Below are positions 1-12,900 of a DNA stretch of 30,706 nucleotides, piece after piece. The DNA is taken from the NCBI GenBank assembly GCA_015852425.1, contig JAAAIG010000455.1, positions 1 through 30,706 on the forward strand. Direction: 5' to 3'. Each line of letters starts with the position of its first letter. The stretch's first letter is position 1. Both the position numbers and the translations under genes were made by a program. This DNA is from Gryganskiella cystojenkinii. Taxonomy: Eukaryota > Mortierellomycota > Mortierellomycetes > Mortierellales > Mortierellaceae. The notes beneath the pieces were generated by a model that saw only the letters and a program-made list of their open reading frames with translations, was not told the DNA's origin and searched no databases.

Positions 1-50
<50 letters not shown>
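1..50. repeat. (AG)n dinucleotide microsatellite
   Basis: The window opens with about 25 uninterrupted AG units followed by purine-rich sequence. It runs to the edge, so its true length is unknown. Confidence 0.95.
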
Positions 51-55
<5 letters not shown>

Positions 56-1049
56 AAATGAGTAAAGAATGAATTGAACGGAAAAGAATGTTGAAAAGGA
101 GAATAAAAACGATGAAAAAAAAGGGCGAGCCACGTTTTTGGATTGCTGTTCTGTTTTAGTTTTTGTTGTTGTTGGTTCGGTAGACTGGGAGCACAGAAAA
201 AAAAGAAAATAAAAACAAGGTGCTGCAGGCAGTAAAATAAAAACACCAAGAGGCGGGTGGGGGGAAAGAGAAAGAGAAGAAGCAAGGAGAAGGCAAGGTG
301 AGAGGGGAAATGGACAGAGAAAAGAGGGAAGAGGGGGGGATGAAAAGGGGGAAGAGAGAACAGAGAAAGAAGAAGGGTCCGGACGTGTTTCTGTGCGTAT
401 TGCTGTTTGATAGAAAAAAACGAGAAAAAGAGGGAGGAAGGTGCAGCACCAGCAGCAGGAGTAGAAGAAGGAAGGAGGAAGAGGAGGAAGAGGGGTGCCA
501 AGGAGGTCAATGTCTTTTTTTCCTGTCTACGTTGATGTATGGAGGGATATGAAATGGATGTCAAGGACAAAGTTGAAATCATGAATGATCCAGGTTTTGC
601 TGAATCTCGTTGATATTCGTCACGTGTAACCTCGAGCAACTCGTACTTTGTCTCTCCTTTTGGGTCTCTTGACCCGTGGCAGGGCCGCTTGGACAATGAC
701 GCGCATTCTCGCACTCAAACAAGTAAAAGCAGAGCAAAGGTCTGTCTTTCTCTATTTCAGTTGCTGCGGTCTGTTTTGGTTGTCGTTGGCTCTTTTTCAT
801 CCTCGAGACTTGCCTGTTTTTCTTCATTTTCCGCATATGAGATGTTGAACAAAACAAGGAGAAAAAATGAATATGAACGAAAGATATTATTGGAAAACTA
901 GATATAAAGGTAGGGAAGGCAAATGTAACAAGAGGACGAGAAGAGTGAAAAAAGATGGTCTACAATTTGGATCGTCATATCATGTTGGCATTGTGGCATT
1001 TGAAAAAAAACAGAAGCTTAATCCTGAAGAATGTGTTTCGAGTCCTTTT
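51..1049. other. 3' flank of the ARF6-type gene; no gene seen
   Basis: A long purine-rich stretch (about 250-500) is followed by mixed sequence. Open frames here are short, made of Lys/Arg/Glu or their antisense Phe/Ser/Pro, and show no recognisable domain. The distal part is presumably the 3' UTR and terminator region of the minus-strand GTPase gene, whose stop codon lies at 1050-1052. Confidence 0.6.
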
Positions 1050-3413
1050 TTACTTGCTCTTGACGTTTTGACTCATCCAGTTCAGACCCTCAAAGAGACC
1101 CTCGCCGGTGGTGGCACACGAAGGGTGCACATACCAAGGTCTCTCACGCATCGTGTGCAACTGCAGGCGCTCTGTTACCTCTGCTGGCGTCATGGCTAAG
1201 GGTGAAAAAACAAACGCGAGTGATCGATAAGGATATATCAGTTGTCAGATCGAGGACGTCGCATTCTTGCCTATCAAAAACAAAAACGTCCAACGAATCC
1301 ATGGCAATTACCTCCAGGAAGATCCTGTTTGTTGGCAAAGACGAGGAGGAGACAGTCCTTCATTTCCCGATCCGAGATAATACGGTGCAACTCCTGACGG
1401 GCCTCATCTATCCTGTCCCTGTCTTGTGAATCAATAACAAAGATCAATCCTTGTGTGCCAGTGTAGTAATGGCGCCAGAGCGGCCGGATCTTGTCTTGTC
1501 CACCGACATCCTAAGAAAAGATAGGAAAAAACAGAATGGAAAGGTTCTTTGTGAGTTGTTTTTGTTTCCGTTGCTCTTTAGAGGCATTTTTTTTGGTCGC
1601 CTCCTGATGTGTGGTCTGGATTGAATCCAATATTAGCTACAAGAGAGCTCTCATATTGCAGTCTTTCGAACAAGCAGTTGCCGCTTGATTTGTTTCTGTT
1701 CATGTCAGCCTGGGATATGAGCAAAAAACAAAAAACAAAAAAGAGCTGTGGTGCTCTTTGTCAGCTTTTGACCGCTACCCCATCCTTCTGAAAACCCCTG
1801 TTTGTCACAGATCCGCCTTATCCTGTCAACGTCGTCAAAAGACATTGTTTTTTGTTGGCCACACCATGAGAACACTGTTTCAGAGGCGAAAAAGAGAAAG
1901 AGAGTCCATGCTTCCATGCGATAGAGTTGTTGGTTTTGACGATTACTGCTGGTCTAATTCTTGGTCTAGAGACGCACTCTTAAAAAATATGAAAGTGTCC
2001 GTGGAGGGAATAAAAGGAACGTGTTCCCGAGGAGAAAGAACACAGTGAGGTCATTCACCGCTGCAATACATGTTGCTTGGCGTAAAGAAAAAAAAGGAAA
2101 AGGAGCACTGGGCCAGGGCTGCAGACCATGACCCTTCCGTTCATGTCATCTGTTTCAGAAACAGTGCGAAAAAAGGGAGTAAAAACGTAGTCGCGCGCTA
2201 GTAGTTCCTTTTTTTCTTCGGTAGCGCCTGGTCGAGGTCCTTCTTAGTTGTTGCGTACGCTCGCCCGTAGAATATGGGAGACAGACGACCCGTCACTTTG
2301 TCCTATTGATCCTGATCCTTTACTCCCAATATCCTGGTTCCCGAAAAACGTTGCGTTGCTCGAGTGTGGTCCCTGCAATCTATATTTCCCTTCTTTCTTT
2401 CTTTTCTCGCAAGAGCAAAGCAAAACGAGAGAAGGAAGAGAAGGGGGCCAAAGTTGTTTTTTTGTTCGAGGTTTCGAAACGAAAAAAAAAGGTTTGCTCC
2501 TTACCCACACGTTAAACTTGACGTTCTTGTACACAACAGTCTCGACATTGAAACCAACGGTGGGAATGGTCGTAACGGACTGGTTCAACTTGAGCTTGTA
2601 GAGAATGGCTACATGAAGAAAAAGGGAGATGGCCAAAGAGTTAATTCGTACATTCTCTCTTTCAAATGAGACCCTTCGACTGGTTTCGTTCCTGAACGAG
2701 CAAATCGTCCTTTACGTTTCCCCTTTTCAAGCTCTTCTTCCTCTCTCTCGCCCCTGACCTGTCTCGAGGCGCAGGTACTCTTTTCTTCTTTATATAAATA
2801 TATATCTTTGAGAGGCAACGTCTTTGAACGTCTGACTTGACCACTCCCTCCCTTTTTTTTTCGGGCCGTCTTCCTCTCTCTTAACTGGGTTCCAACTCTT
2901 ATGAACAACCAACGACAACCGCAGGTTCGGCTATTATGGATGTTTCTGGTTTTTTTTTGAGAGCACCTAAAAACTTTAAAGGTCTGGAAAGAAAAAAGCT
3001 CTCGATTTTGGGGGGGGGGGTTTGATTTGGTGGATAATAAAAACGAGATGAGATGAGCTGACACAGAGGACCAAAAAAAAAACGCCTCTGGGGTTATTTG
3101 TCGAGTTTGTTATTCTGGGCAAAAAGGCTATAACCAAAAAAAAACCTTGATATTGACGAGAGCAAAAAAAAATAAAATAAAAAAGTGGAGGGCCACGTTA
3201 TGTGCCAACAGAGAAACAGATAATGAAAAAAATGGAGGGAAAAAAAGAGAGAACTCGACAATGGAAACGAAAAAAAGAATCATATCTCTAACGATAAACA
3301 TAAGGAGTGTCGCACGTACTGGTCTTTCCGGCAGCATCGAGACCGAGCATAAGAATACGCATCTCTTTGTTGCCAAAGATCTTGGCAATGGCTTTTGATA
3401 AAGGAATGCCCAT
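1050..3413 (-). CDS. ARF6: ADP-ribosylation factor GTPase, ARF6 type
   Basis: Small GTPase of the ARF family, expected to cycle on and off the plasma membrane/endosomes and to control membrane traffic, cortical actin and polarity. Exons are 3413-3320, 2608-2505, 1510-1312 and 1195-1050, joining in phase to 180 residues, the usual ARF length. Visible motifs: Gly2 for N-myristoylation, P-loop GLDAAGKT (24-31), switch [17 protein letters not shown] (67-71), NKQD (126-129) and the SCATTGEG G5 region near the C-terminus. The stretch [20 protein letters not shown] and the ending [12 protein letters not shown] resemble animal ARF6 (yeast Arf3) more than ARF1. The N-terminal helix is about four residues longer than in human ARF6. 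Two introns are long (3319-2609, 711 nt; 2504-1511, 994 nt); the third (1311-1196) is 116 nt. I see no nested gene in them. Family certain; ARF6 subclass likely. Confidence 0.95.
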
Positions 3414-3921
3414 GGTGAGACAGAGATGTGTTGAATGTATGTGCCGAGGAAGAAGGTTGAACAAGGAGTAGTCGAATGCAGGCGAGTGCGGATGGAGGTG
3501 TCAAAGATGAGATGGGAGGGGTATAAAGGATAGGATGTCTGATGCAAAAAATAAAAAAAATAAAAAAGGAAAAGAGAAAAGAGAAAGGAGAATGAGAAAG
3601 GAAAAAAGAAAAGAGAGCGCGTTTCGTTTGCTCAAGCTTACTTGAATAATTTAGTCGAGGTTTTAATTTGGCGCGGATTTCTATCTTTTTATTCATTTTT
3701 GATTTCAATTTCAATTTTAATTTCAATTTCAATTTTCTTTCTTGTGCAACCGCATTGCGCTTAATGAAAAGCGCGCACCCTCTTTTTTCACTCTCCCTTT
3801 CTTCAGAATTCTTTTTTTTTTTGAAACAATAAAAAAACACAACTCTACTTTACAAAAAACAGGGGGGGGAGGGGTATACATAAATGAAACTAATATTCTT
3901 CTTCTTCTTCTTCTTCTTGTG
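3414..3921. other. Spacer/promoter region of the ARF6-type gene
   Basis: About 500 nt between the ARF6-type start codon and the stop codon of the upstream minus-strand giant gene. It must hold the ARF6 promoter and 5' UTR and the 3' UTR of the giant gene. It is A/T-rich with a hexanucleotide repeat (3702-3736) and a GAA/TTC triplet tract (about 3898-3917). No convincing TATA box was found. Confidence 0.6.
3702..3736. repeat. ATTTCA-type hexanucleotide repeat
   Basis: About six imperfect copies of a six-base unit (ATTTCA, with one ATTTTA variant) in tandem, in the spacer upstream of the ARF6-type gene. A simple repeat; no function can be read from it. Confidence 0.85.
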
Positions 3922-6900
3922 TTAAAGGGCTACAAGCCCTTCACCAGCGCCGTTCTTGACAAACTTGATCGACTTGAGCGACAGATCATCGCTTGGTCGG
4001 ATATGATACACAACTTCCTTCTTCTTTCGAATCCTCGGGGTCGATCGCTCGTCTGCTGTAGCAGCAGCGACACTCGTGTTGCTTCTTGACCTCGTGTTCG
4101 AAAGAGGATGGTGTTGACTATTGTGTTCACCACTACCGCTCATCATTTCGTCCGACAGACTGTCTGAACTGTTGTGGTTGGTCGCGTGACGGGTACCGCC
4201 GCCTCCTCCTCCTGTGCTACCAGCGAGGAGACTCAGACGGGAATCCGTCGCGTTCAAGAACGAAGTTGAGCCACTATAATGCGAGGCTACAGAAATCGAC
4301 GAGGTTGACGCAGATAATAAACGGGCCTTGGCCTTGCGTTGTTCGAGTGACGCATGGTCCTCCATGAACCTATTATCGTAACAAGAAAAAGAAAAAGAGA
4401 AAAAAAATTAGAAGAGCTGTTGCGTTGTAAAGCCGTGCTACCTTGTAACAAAGCCAAATCGAAAAATAAAATAAAACAGGTAATAGCTTACTTGGACAGT
4501 TCGGACCATCCACCTCCGACTCGAACCATGACCTTACGACTCCGAAGGATACGACAATAACAAATCTTTGGTTCCACATCTCCAAAGACATACCGTCCAA
4601 CTTCTCCTGAAGAACTACTGTTGCTGCTACCACCAGCATCCGAGATCGAGTTGGCCTTGACATGACCACCAAGTCTGGCCTGACCCCGGACCGTCTTGAC
4701 GACTCGAGGGCTACTACTGGCACTATCCATGACTGCTCCTTCGTGACCACCGTTATCAGAGAGGATCAAACTCGCAGTAGATTCCGATCTCTGTCGATTA
4801 CTGCCAACGTTGCCAGAACCCGCAACCACATGTGCACCCGGACCGTCCTTCAAACGCTGAACCTTCATCGCGTACCCGCTTGCATTCACGACACGGGCGA
4901 CCTCAACATCCAAGGCGTTACTAGGATCGGCCTTGTACTCAGTCCGCTGAGGTTTCATCTGGGGACTGCTAGGCTCAAAGACCGCGGAAGAGATTGAAGT
5001 ATTTGAATCGTTGTTGCGAATGATTGGAGGTCGTCTCTTGGCCTCGTTCGAGAACGTGGGCGACATGGCACCCTGAAGACCAGGCGATCCGACCGTCGAG
5101 AATTTCCTGGCCATCTCCAAAGGTCCATTGGATCCGGTACCAACTGTCGCAGATCCTGGAGCCGTGCCCGCACGGACTCGACCACCGGCCACAAGACTGA
5201 CATTCGAGCGACTGTTGCTGTTGTTGTTGTTTCCAATCGAAGGTGTAGGAGAGGGCGGTACAAACGTACCCCGAGCCATAATATTGCCAGTCGAGAAACG
5301 TTTTTTGCGCGTCTGAACTGACGAGGTGGCATCCACTGGCGATCCCAAGATGGCCTTGACTCGGTTGTTGGAAGAAGCCGTAGGTTGCAGCAGACTTGGA
5401 CGGATCGAAATCGGGTTCAACTCCAAGGGGTGAATGCTGTTTCTACTGTTGCCTTCACCGCCATTGCCCGATCGTTTGGCCCAGACACGGTCCAGCTCTT
5501 GCTTTTTAACCAAGGCGGCGTTCTTGACCTTTTGCCAATGCTCAGTCGCGATACCAATATTCTCGTCCAATCGCCAGTCGTTCAAACGATCAGCCATCGT
5601 CTGAGCAGTATCCAGGCCATGCTCGATGTCGTGCGTGAACTCTTCCAGCTTTTGAATGAGCCCATGGTACTTTGTCTCCCAGTCCTGAAACTCTTCCTCG
5701 CTCATGGACGAGACCGAGAAGGATCGACTTAAAGAGATGCGAGAGCTTCGGCGTTGTCTTGCGGCGGTTGCTCTGGAAATAGTCGATGATGGGGACATGG
5801 TGGGACTGGCATAGGGTGAGCGCGATGATGACATAATGGACGCCAACGAGGAAGACGAAGACGCTGCCGAGAGGTTATACAACGAATTGCTGTTATGCGC
5901 TCCTTCCCTAGGCTGCAAAAGACTGTCCGCAGACTGAACCGTCTTCATCATCGAGTCACAGAGCAAACTCGTTTCGTGGATCAGATCCATGGCATTCTGG
6001 ACCTTCACCGTCTCTTCGACCTCGCGACGTTGTTGATGACAAGACTCGACCAATCGGTTCATCGACTCGGCAATTAGACCACGTTGCATCGCGACGCCGA
6101 CCATCTTTTCGTGATGACGAGCATTCGTTGGGCTCGGCTCTGGGGATGTGTTCGAAGCCTGTGCCTGTGCAGAGACCTGTTGCTGCTCCTCATTAGACGC
6201 AGAGAGCATGGAATCCAACTTGTCGACCTTGGCTTGCAAGACATCCCGGATATAACTCTCGATCATCCCCAGACGGGCCTGTCCTTCTTTGGATTTGATC
6301 AACGCACCGTCAGACTCGACAGCAAGAGAGAGCGTCGAGTGGCTGCCCGATCCATGGTCAAACATCTCTTGGATCTCTCGGGACACGCGAGCGATATCCT
6401 CAAGAATCTCCGATCCGAATCGTGTCAATGTCTTGGCCTTGATGACGGAAGAACTCCGAATGAGACCGTTGGAACCATCCATCGTGGCTGACACAATCTC
6501 CAGTTCACCATTCACTTCCTCGGTCTTGGTCATAAACTCTTGCTTCAACAACTCCCAGTCCTCTCGTGTACGCTTGGTCCGTTCCTGAACTGTCTGACGG
6601 AGGATCACACGCATCGAGATCGACTTGTTCTCGTCCTCGTTCATATTGTGGTTATGTTCCGCAAGGCTCGAGAGATCCAAGACACTGGTCTGAGGGTGAT
6701 GCAGGAGCATAAACTCTCCTGAAAGCGCGTCGTAATGTTGGATCGTCTCTCCAAACTGACCCAGACGCCTCTCCAGCGCGGCCAGATGAGTCGTCTTCCA
6801 CTCATGCGACTGCTGCTTCTGTTCTGTCAACTCTTTGTAATCACTCTTCTCCTTGTTGACGGCATTGACTTGGGCCATCGAATCACGACAGGCTGCAATC

Positions 6901-9900
6901 CATTGACGGATGTCCTCCGTGGCCTTGGAGTGCGTATAAAACTTGGCAGCAAGCAAGGTCTCGAAACAGTCCTCCTCAATATAGTTCTCCAACTGCTTTA
7001 GGGCCTGACGGATACGTTCCATAGACTCTTGGACACCGGATCGGCTCGAGGACGAATGACCCTCAGGGTCACTCGAGTCTTCATCGCCCTCTCCGCCCAT
7101 ATCGAGATCAAACGCTGTCTGTTGAAGGGCCGAGTACTCGACCTCTTGCAGGACCGAGAACTGGTACTTGCCATCCATACAAACCTCATTCGCGGCCACG
7201 ACCAAGTTCTCCAGGGCTTTACTATCCAAGGCAAAACAACTGGACCGTTCCAGACTCCCCAATCTCGCCTTGACAGCATCGATCTGTTGTGCAATCGCGG
7301 TCTCAATACGAACCAAATCCGCGTGGAACTTGGCATGCAACGCAATCTCCTTTGAGGTCTCGTGAATGATCGCCATCTGATTCCTGGCGGATTCGACACG
7401 ACCGGGAACAGTGGCCAATTTCTCTTGGAAAAAGACCTTGTTGGCCTCCAGGATTGCCAACTGGCTTGATTGAAGGTCCACGCTGGGCAACTTGGCACTG
7501 ATGGCGACCGCTCGTCCTTGAAGATCGACGTATTGACGTTCCAGATCCTCGATAAAGCTCAAGAGTGACGCTTCCTCGGACTGGAAGGACTCCCAGGGCA
7601 TCCACCGCAGTGCCTCGACACGCTTCTCGAGCACCTGAAGCCCGTCCTTGTCAAACTTTTGAATCGCTCTGCGGAGGGCGGACCATTCGTTCATCTGGTT
7701 CAGGAGCGACGAATACCCCTCAGACTCGGTCTTGACTGCTGACCAGGCATCCTCAATCAACCTGGATTGTTTTCCGAGTTCGTCCTTATGCTCGGGTTCA
7801 TTGAACAAAGCGTCGAGTTTACCTCGGAGATCTTGGTAATGCGACTCTTGACAGGAGAGGTCATCCCAGAGACGATGACTCTCCGCCTCCAAGAACGTGA
7901 CCAACTCCTCGACGGTCTCGCTGCCCTGATCTCCTGGTTGCTGAGCCAAGTCCTCGGTCTTGTTAAAGTACCCATAAGCGCTCCACAGCTGGGCAAGATC
8001 CTGCCGATGGACCTTCGTCCAAGCCAGAAGCTTCTCCTTGGACAGCTCAAACTGCTGAATCGCTTGTTCGCGGAGTAGGCGCAACCGTTCGGCTTCCCTT
8101 TGAGCAGCAAGCTCTCGGTCGAGTCGCTCACGCTCCTCCAACGCCTTGGCGACTGTGTGAGCTTGCTCTCCAAGAGCGCTCACCATGGCCTGAGCTCTTT
8201 GATCAAACTCGTCGAGCTTTGTGACAATGTCACTGTCAATTCGAGCGATTTGATCGCCATTTTGACGAATCCTGCTCTCGAGGTCGTCCAACAAGGTAAC
8301 GTTCAAGACTGGAACCAAGGAAGAGGAAGACACTTGAAGGCTCTCGACTTGCTGTTCAGAGTTGAAGGTTGAGATCTCGTTCTTGACTAGGTTCTTGTGT
8401 GCAATCTTTTCCTCGATCTCCTTTCGAAGGGCTCGGACCTGGTCTGCGATAGAACTCAGAACCTCTTGCGAGAGACTGGACAGATCCTGCTCGGGCAGAA
8501 GGTGACCTGCAGCGTTGACCAAGGTACTAGTCGTGGGCAAACTGGGGGTGAGTGTCGACGCAGAGAGGGTCGAGGTCGACATGGACAGGGTCATGATCGA
8601 GGGTGTGGATTCTGATGACCTCTTGGTAGAGTTTGCTGTCGAGAGCATGTTTGAGTTTCGGAGGGTATCGTCGTCCTCCAAGTACACCTTGTGGTCGTGG
8701 TGGTCCTTGAAACGATCGTGGTTCAACAGGGACGAAACCGTGTCCGACGTCTCGTCGGCCCAGTTCAAAAGACTAGAGATCTTTTCGAGTTGAACACGTT
8801 TACCCTGAATCAAATTTTCCTGGGTTTGTTGAATGCCCTTGAGTTCCAATTCCTTCTTGGAGACCTCACGGTCGTATAGGGCCATTTCGGTCGTTTGCTT
8901 TACAGACTCGATGCGGTCCCTGCAAGACGCGATATGGTTCTTGATCGCAACGTTGGACTCGTGAGAGCGCGCCTTGGACTCCTCCGAGGCGCGGTCCACA
9001 GGGTACTGGACAGACTGCAACAGCGTCTCCAAGTCACGGGCAGCAGATTGGATAACCTTCTCCAAGTCAGCAAGAGAAACTAAAAAAGTACGCAGAAGAA
9101 AGAGGCGGATCAATAACTGTGCGTATCTGGATTTATCATCCAAGAAAATCAAAGAGAAGAAACCTTACCATCGTTCTCATTGTTGAGTGCTGATGCTGCT
9201 CTCTCGACGACTTGTTGCTGAAGACGCTCCAACTCTGTCATCTTTCTGACAATGGCCTCCATGGTCTTGTGCTGCGCGACAAGATCGACCCCAAACGCAA
9301 TCCGTGACTTCAAACGTGCATGTTCAGCACTGACGTTGTCCTGCCGATCCTGCAACAACAGCGGCATGTCCTTGTCCACAAAGACCAATGAAGCACAAAG
9401 ATCGGACCAAACTTTATGGACCTCGGGTACGGTCTGACCGTCAAGCGCTTGCATCTGCTTCGCCAGGGTCGAGAGCGCCTCATCTAGTTGTGACAACGAC
9501 AGACTTTCGGAACCACGCTCTGGACGCCACTGAGCTTGTTTCGAGACAAAATCTGTAAGCGCCGAATCGACGTTTCGGAACGACACCTGGGCGCCCAAAA
9601 CTTTTTGTTCCCAGGTGGCACGACGGTCGTGACACTCGACCTGGCGGACAGTGTGATGCATGGTCGATTCCAACTCTGCGAATCGATCCTCAGTCGCCTT
9701 GATGGTGCTCTCGAGACTGTACTGAAGCTGTTTTGAATGGACGGTGGCGTTCTGGAGCGCAGTGTGGATCTTGTCCTTGACTGACAGGAACGCTTGCTTC
9801 TTAATTTCAAGAAGAGTGGACTCGTCCTTGAGTTCGGATCGCAAAGACTCGAGTTGAGACGAGAGAGCCTTCAAAGCCGCTTGATCGCGTTGGTTCTCCT

Positions 9901-12900
9901 CCGTACTCACATCCTTGCCACTGTTCAAGTCCAACCAAGAAGAGAAAATGGACCGGACCTTCTTACTCGTGGCATCGAGTTTGGCGCTCGAGTCCGTGGT
10001 CCATTCGCTGAAGGGACCCAGCTCGACTTCCATGCCTCGGAGACCTTCCTGATAACCCAAAAGTTGACGAAACTCGATCAAGAACGGCTCTAACGCCTGA
10101 TTCAGCGCATTTGTGTGCTCTTGTCGGCTACGCAAAATCGACTCGAGTTCTGAATGAGCCTTGGAGGAAGTGTGATCATCTTCAAGAATTCCCTCCGTAG
10201 CCTTGGGCTCTTTCGAAAGGGTCACCAAAAGTTCCTTTTCAAGATCCTCGAGATCTCCACGGACCTGAGTCAACCTCTCGAGCGTGCTGGCCGAGGCGTC
10301 TGATTCGGATTTCAACTCAACCGCAAGATCGGACAGGGCGCTGTCGACGTTGTTGGCCTTGGCAAGATACGATGCTACAACGGACGCATGGGTCGCGACT
10401 TGACTTCCATGTTCGAGACGACGTTCGAGTAACTGGAATTGATCCTTGAGCTTGAGGGCCTGAGCGTCCAAATGTTGAGGGTTCGCATTGTTACTGTCGC
10501 CCTGTTGTCTGGTCGTCTCTTCGACGAGCTGCATCAACGCAGAGTGAGCGCTCAGAGCAGTCTCATACCCTTCCGATTTCTTGACCGCAGCAATACCTTT
10601 CAGATGCTCGTACTGTCGAGTCCATTCTCCGGCAACATCGTGGTTGATACCTACTCCCGTATGACATTGAAAGGTTTAGTAAAAAACAACTCGATCTATT
10701 TTGCAGTATATGATTTCTCATGTAGATATTGATTGCTTACCTGACGTATCGCTTGATGCTCTACACCTGGTTAGGGTTTGGGTATATTCAGTCATAGTGT
10801 CTATTAGCGATAAACGAGAAATGCAGAATATCCGATTAGTTTTCCGATTCAAGGCAGAGAGAAAGGGAAACAAAAAACGATCAGCTCATGATTTCGACAA
10901 ATTTTTCATAGAACTGTTCCCCATACCTTTGAACGATGTCATCAAAACCTCAACATCAGCCTGAGAATCCGAAAGCCGTTGAGACCAGAGGTGTCGCTGA
11001 CGCAAGATATCAAGCCAAGCCTTTTCTCTGCCGTTTAGCTCAAAGAGACGCTCCAAGCTGCTCTTCAGATCCTCTTGTTGCTTTTGGGACAGGGCAAGTT
11101 GGTCCTTGCGAAGACTGTCCAGATGCTCTTGACCACCTGTTCGCTCGGCAACTTCGCGCAACGCGTCCGAGAACTCGACAAGTTCGGAGATCCGGGGACC
11201 CTTGAACTCTTCCAGACCCGACAACATTTCGGCATTCGCAACCGCAGTATCTTGCATCATCTCCTCGGACCGACGCCAGATAGCATCCTGCTGAGAGAGC
11301 ACATCTGTCGTAGCGATGCCTCGGTCCAGGACTTGCTTCTCGGTGTCTTCAAGGTACTGTTGAAGAACTGAAAATCTCTCTGAAAAGGTCGACCAGGCCA
11401 TATCCCACTGTTGTTTGACATCCAATCTCGCCTGGAGTCGCTCCCGGCTCTCTTGGATCGCCTTTTGACGGTCCTGGATAGTCTTGAGCAAGGTAGAGCA
11501 AGAGGGGTCCTGTTCCAAATAGTGGTAATGACTGTCCTGCTCCAAGAGGGCCAGCTGACTCGAAAGCTTGTTGGCGCGGTCGCCGAGTTCAGAGAGATGA
11601 CCCTGTTGGTTGGGCTCTAAGTGCTCCAGCGCTTCGAGATCGGACTTCAGAACCAGGAGATCGTCCCGTAACGACGACAGATTTGCCACTAGATTGCGAC
11701 AGCCCGCCACAATGTCGACATCGCGTTCACGGTCCACCTTGAGACCCTTGAGTGTTTCCACAATCGTGTTGACGCTCTGCAGTTTACTATGCACTATAGC
11801 CGGATCTTGTCGGGCACCAGATCTCGCAGCCATGGCAGTGACAGCGGTGGCGGCCACTTGATAACGAACAAGCTCGCCTTCCTCAAATGTAACAAACTTT
11901 TGACCCTCCTTAGCGATGAGGTCGATAAAGGTATCCAGAGGTGTCGAATCTTCAAGGCCGAAACCCGTGAAAGCTGGTTCCTTTTGAAGTTTTCCTTTGA
12001 TCGCGTTGAGGGCAGCGAGGCAGCTGAGCGTGAACTCGAGGAAATCACGCATTTGTCGATCACCATGGATAGCGTCCTGCTTTTCCTGAAAAAAGATCCG
12101 CAAGTTTTGAACCAGGGCTTTCAAGCCGGTATGACGAGCCTGAACCACATCAATCACCTTGGACTCGTGATGGTCCTCTTCCAATGAGGCGTCCTCAGCC
12201 TTGAGAAGTGACTCAGCTGTGAGCACAGATGTCTCGACCTCGCTATCAGGTTGTCGCATCTCCCAGTCATTGATCGCACTGGCGGCGTTCTCAATCTCCT
12301 CCAGGATGGCGTCTGCGTTCCAGAGGTAATCCAGGACTCGCTTCGCATATTCACAATGGACAGCTTCTGTCGGGAGGAGTTTCTCAACTTTTTCCAGATT
12401 GCTCATGACGCCTTGCATAAGACCCTGGACCACCTCTGTCGTCGCCTCGGCCGTAATGTCGTTCGTATCTACAAGACTCTTCATCATAACCTCGGCTTGT
12501 TCGTTCAGTTTTGCGAACCCGCTGGACCGGAACGTATTGACTTCACCCTGTTCTTCTGTCAATTCGTTGCCCAATTCTTCCATCTCGTTATGGAAGAACT
12601 CCAAATCGGTATCTTTGGAAACATCTCTGGCGAGATACTCCTTGACGGTTTGACCACCATGCCATACATCCTGCGAGACAAATGTCGGGACCTCGATGTT
12701 GGCCAGCCATTCGACACTCTCGCCGATCCAGGCTTCAGACAGGTAAAACGCCTCCAAGAAGGATCGGAGGAGACGATCGTTCGAGAGATTCTGTCGTGCC
12801 TTGTCAATGATGTCGCCGAGATGGGGGAGTCTTACGGTCGTGAGCTCTGTATTGAGGGCAGTGAGGTACTCTGGCGCGGTGTAGTGATGCACCTTGGGGT

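Noticed and set aside
3922..5700. EB1-binding SxIP motif in the C-terminal part of the giant linker
   Set aside because: I looked for S/T-x-I/L-P in the basic linker and tail and found no convincing match, so no plus-end tracking claim is made.
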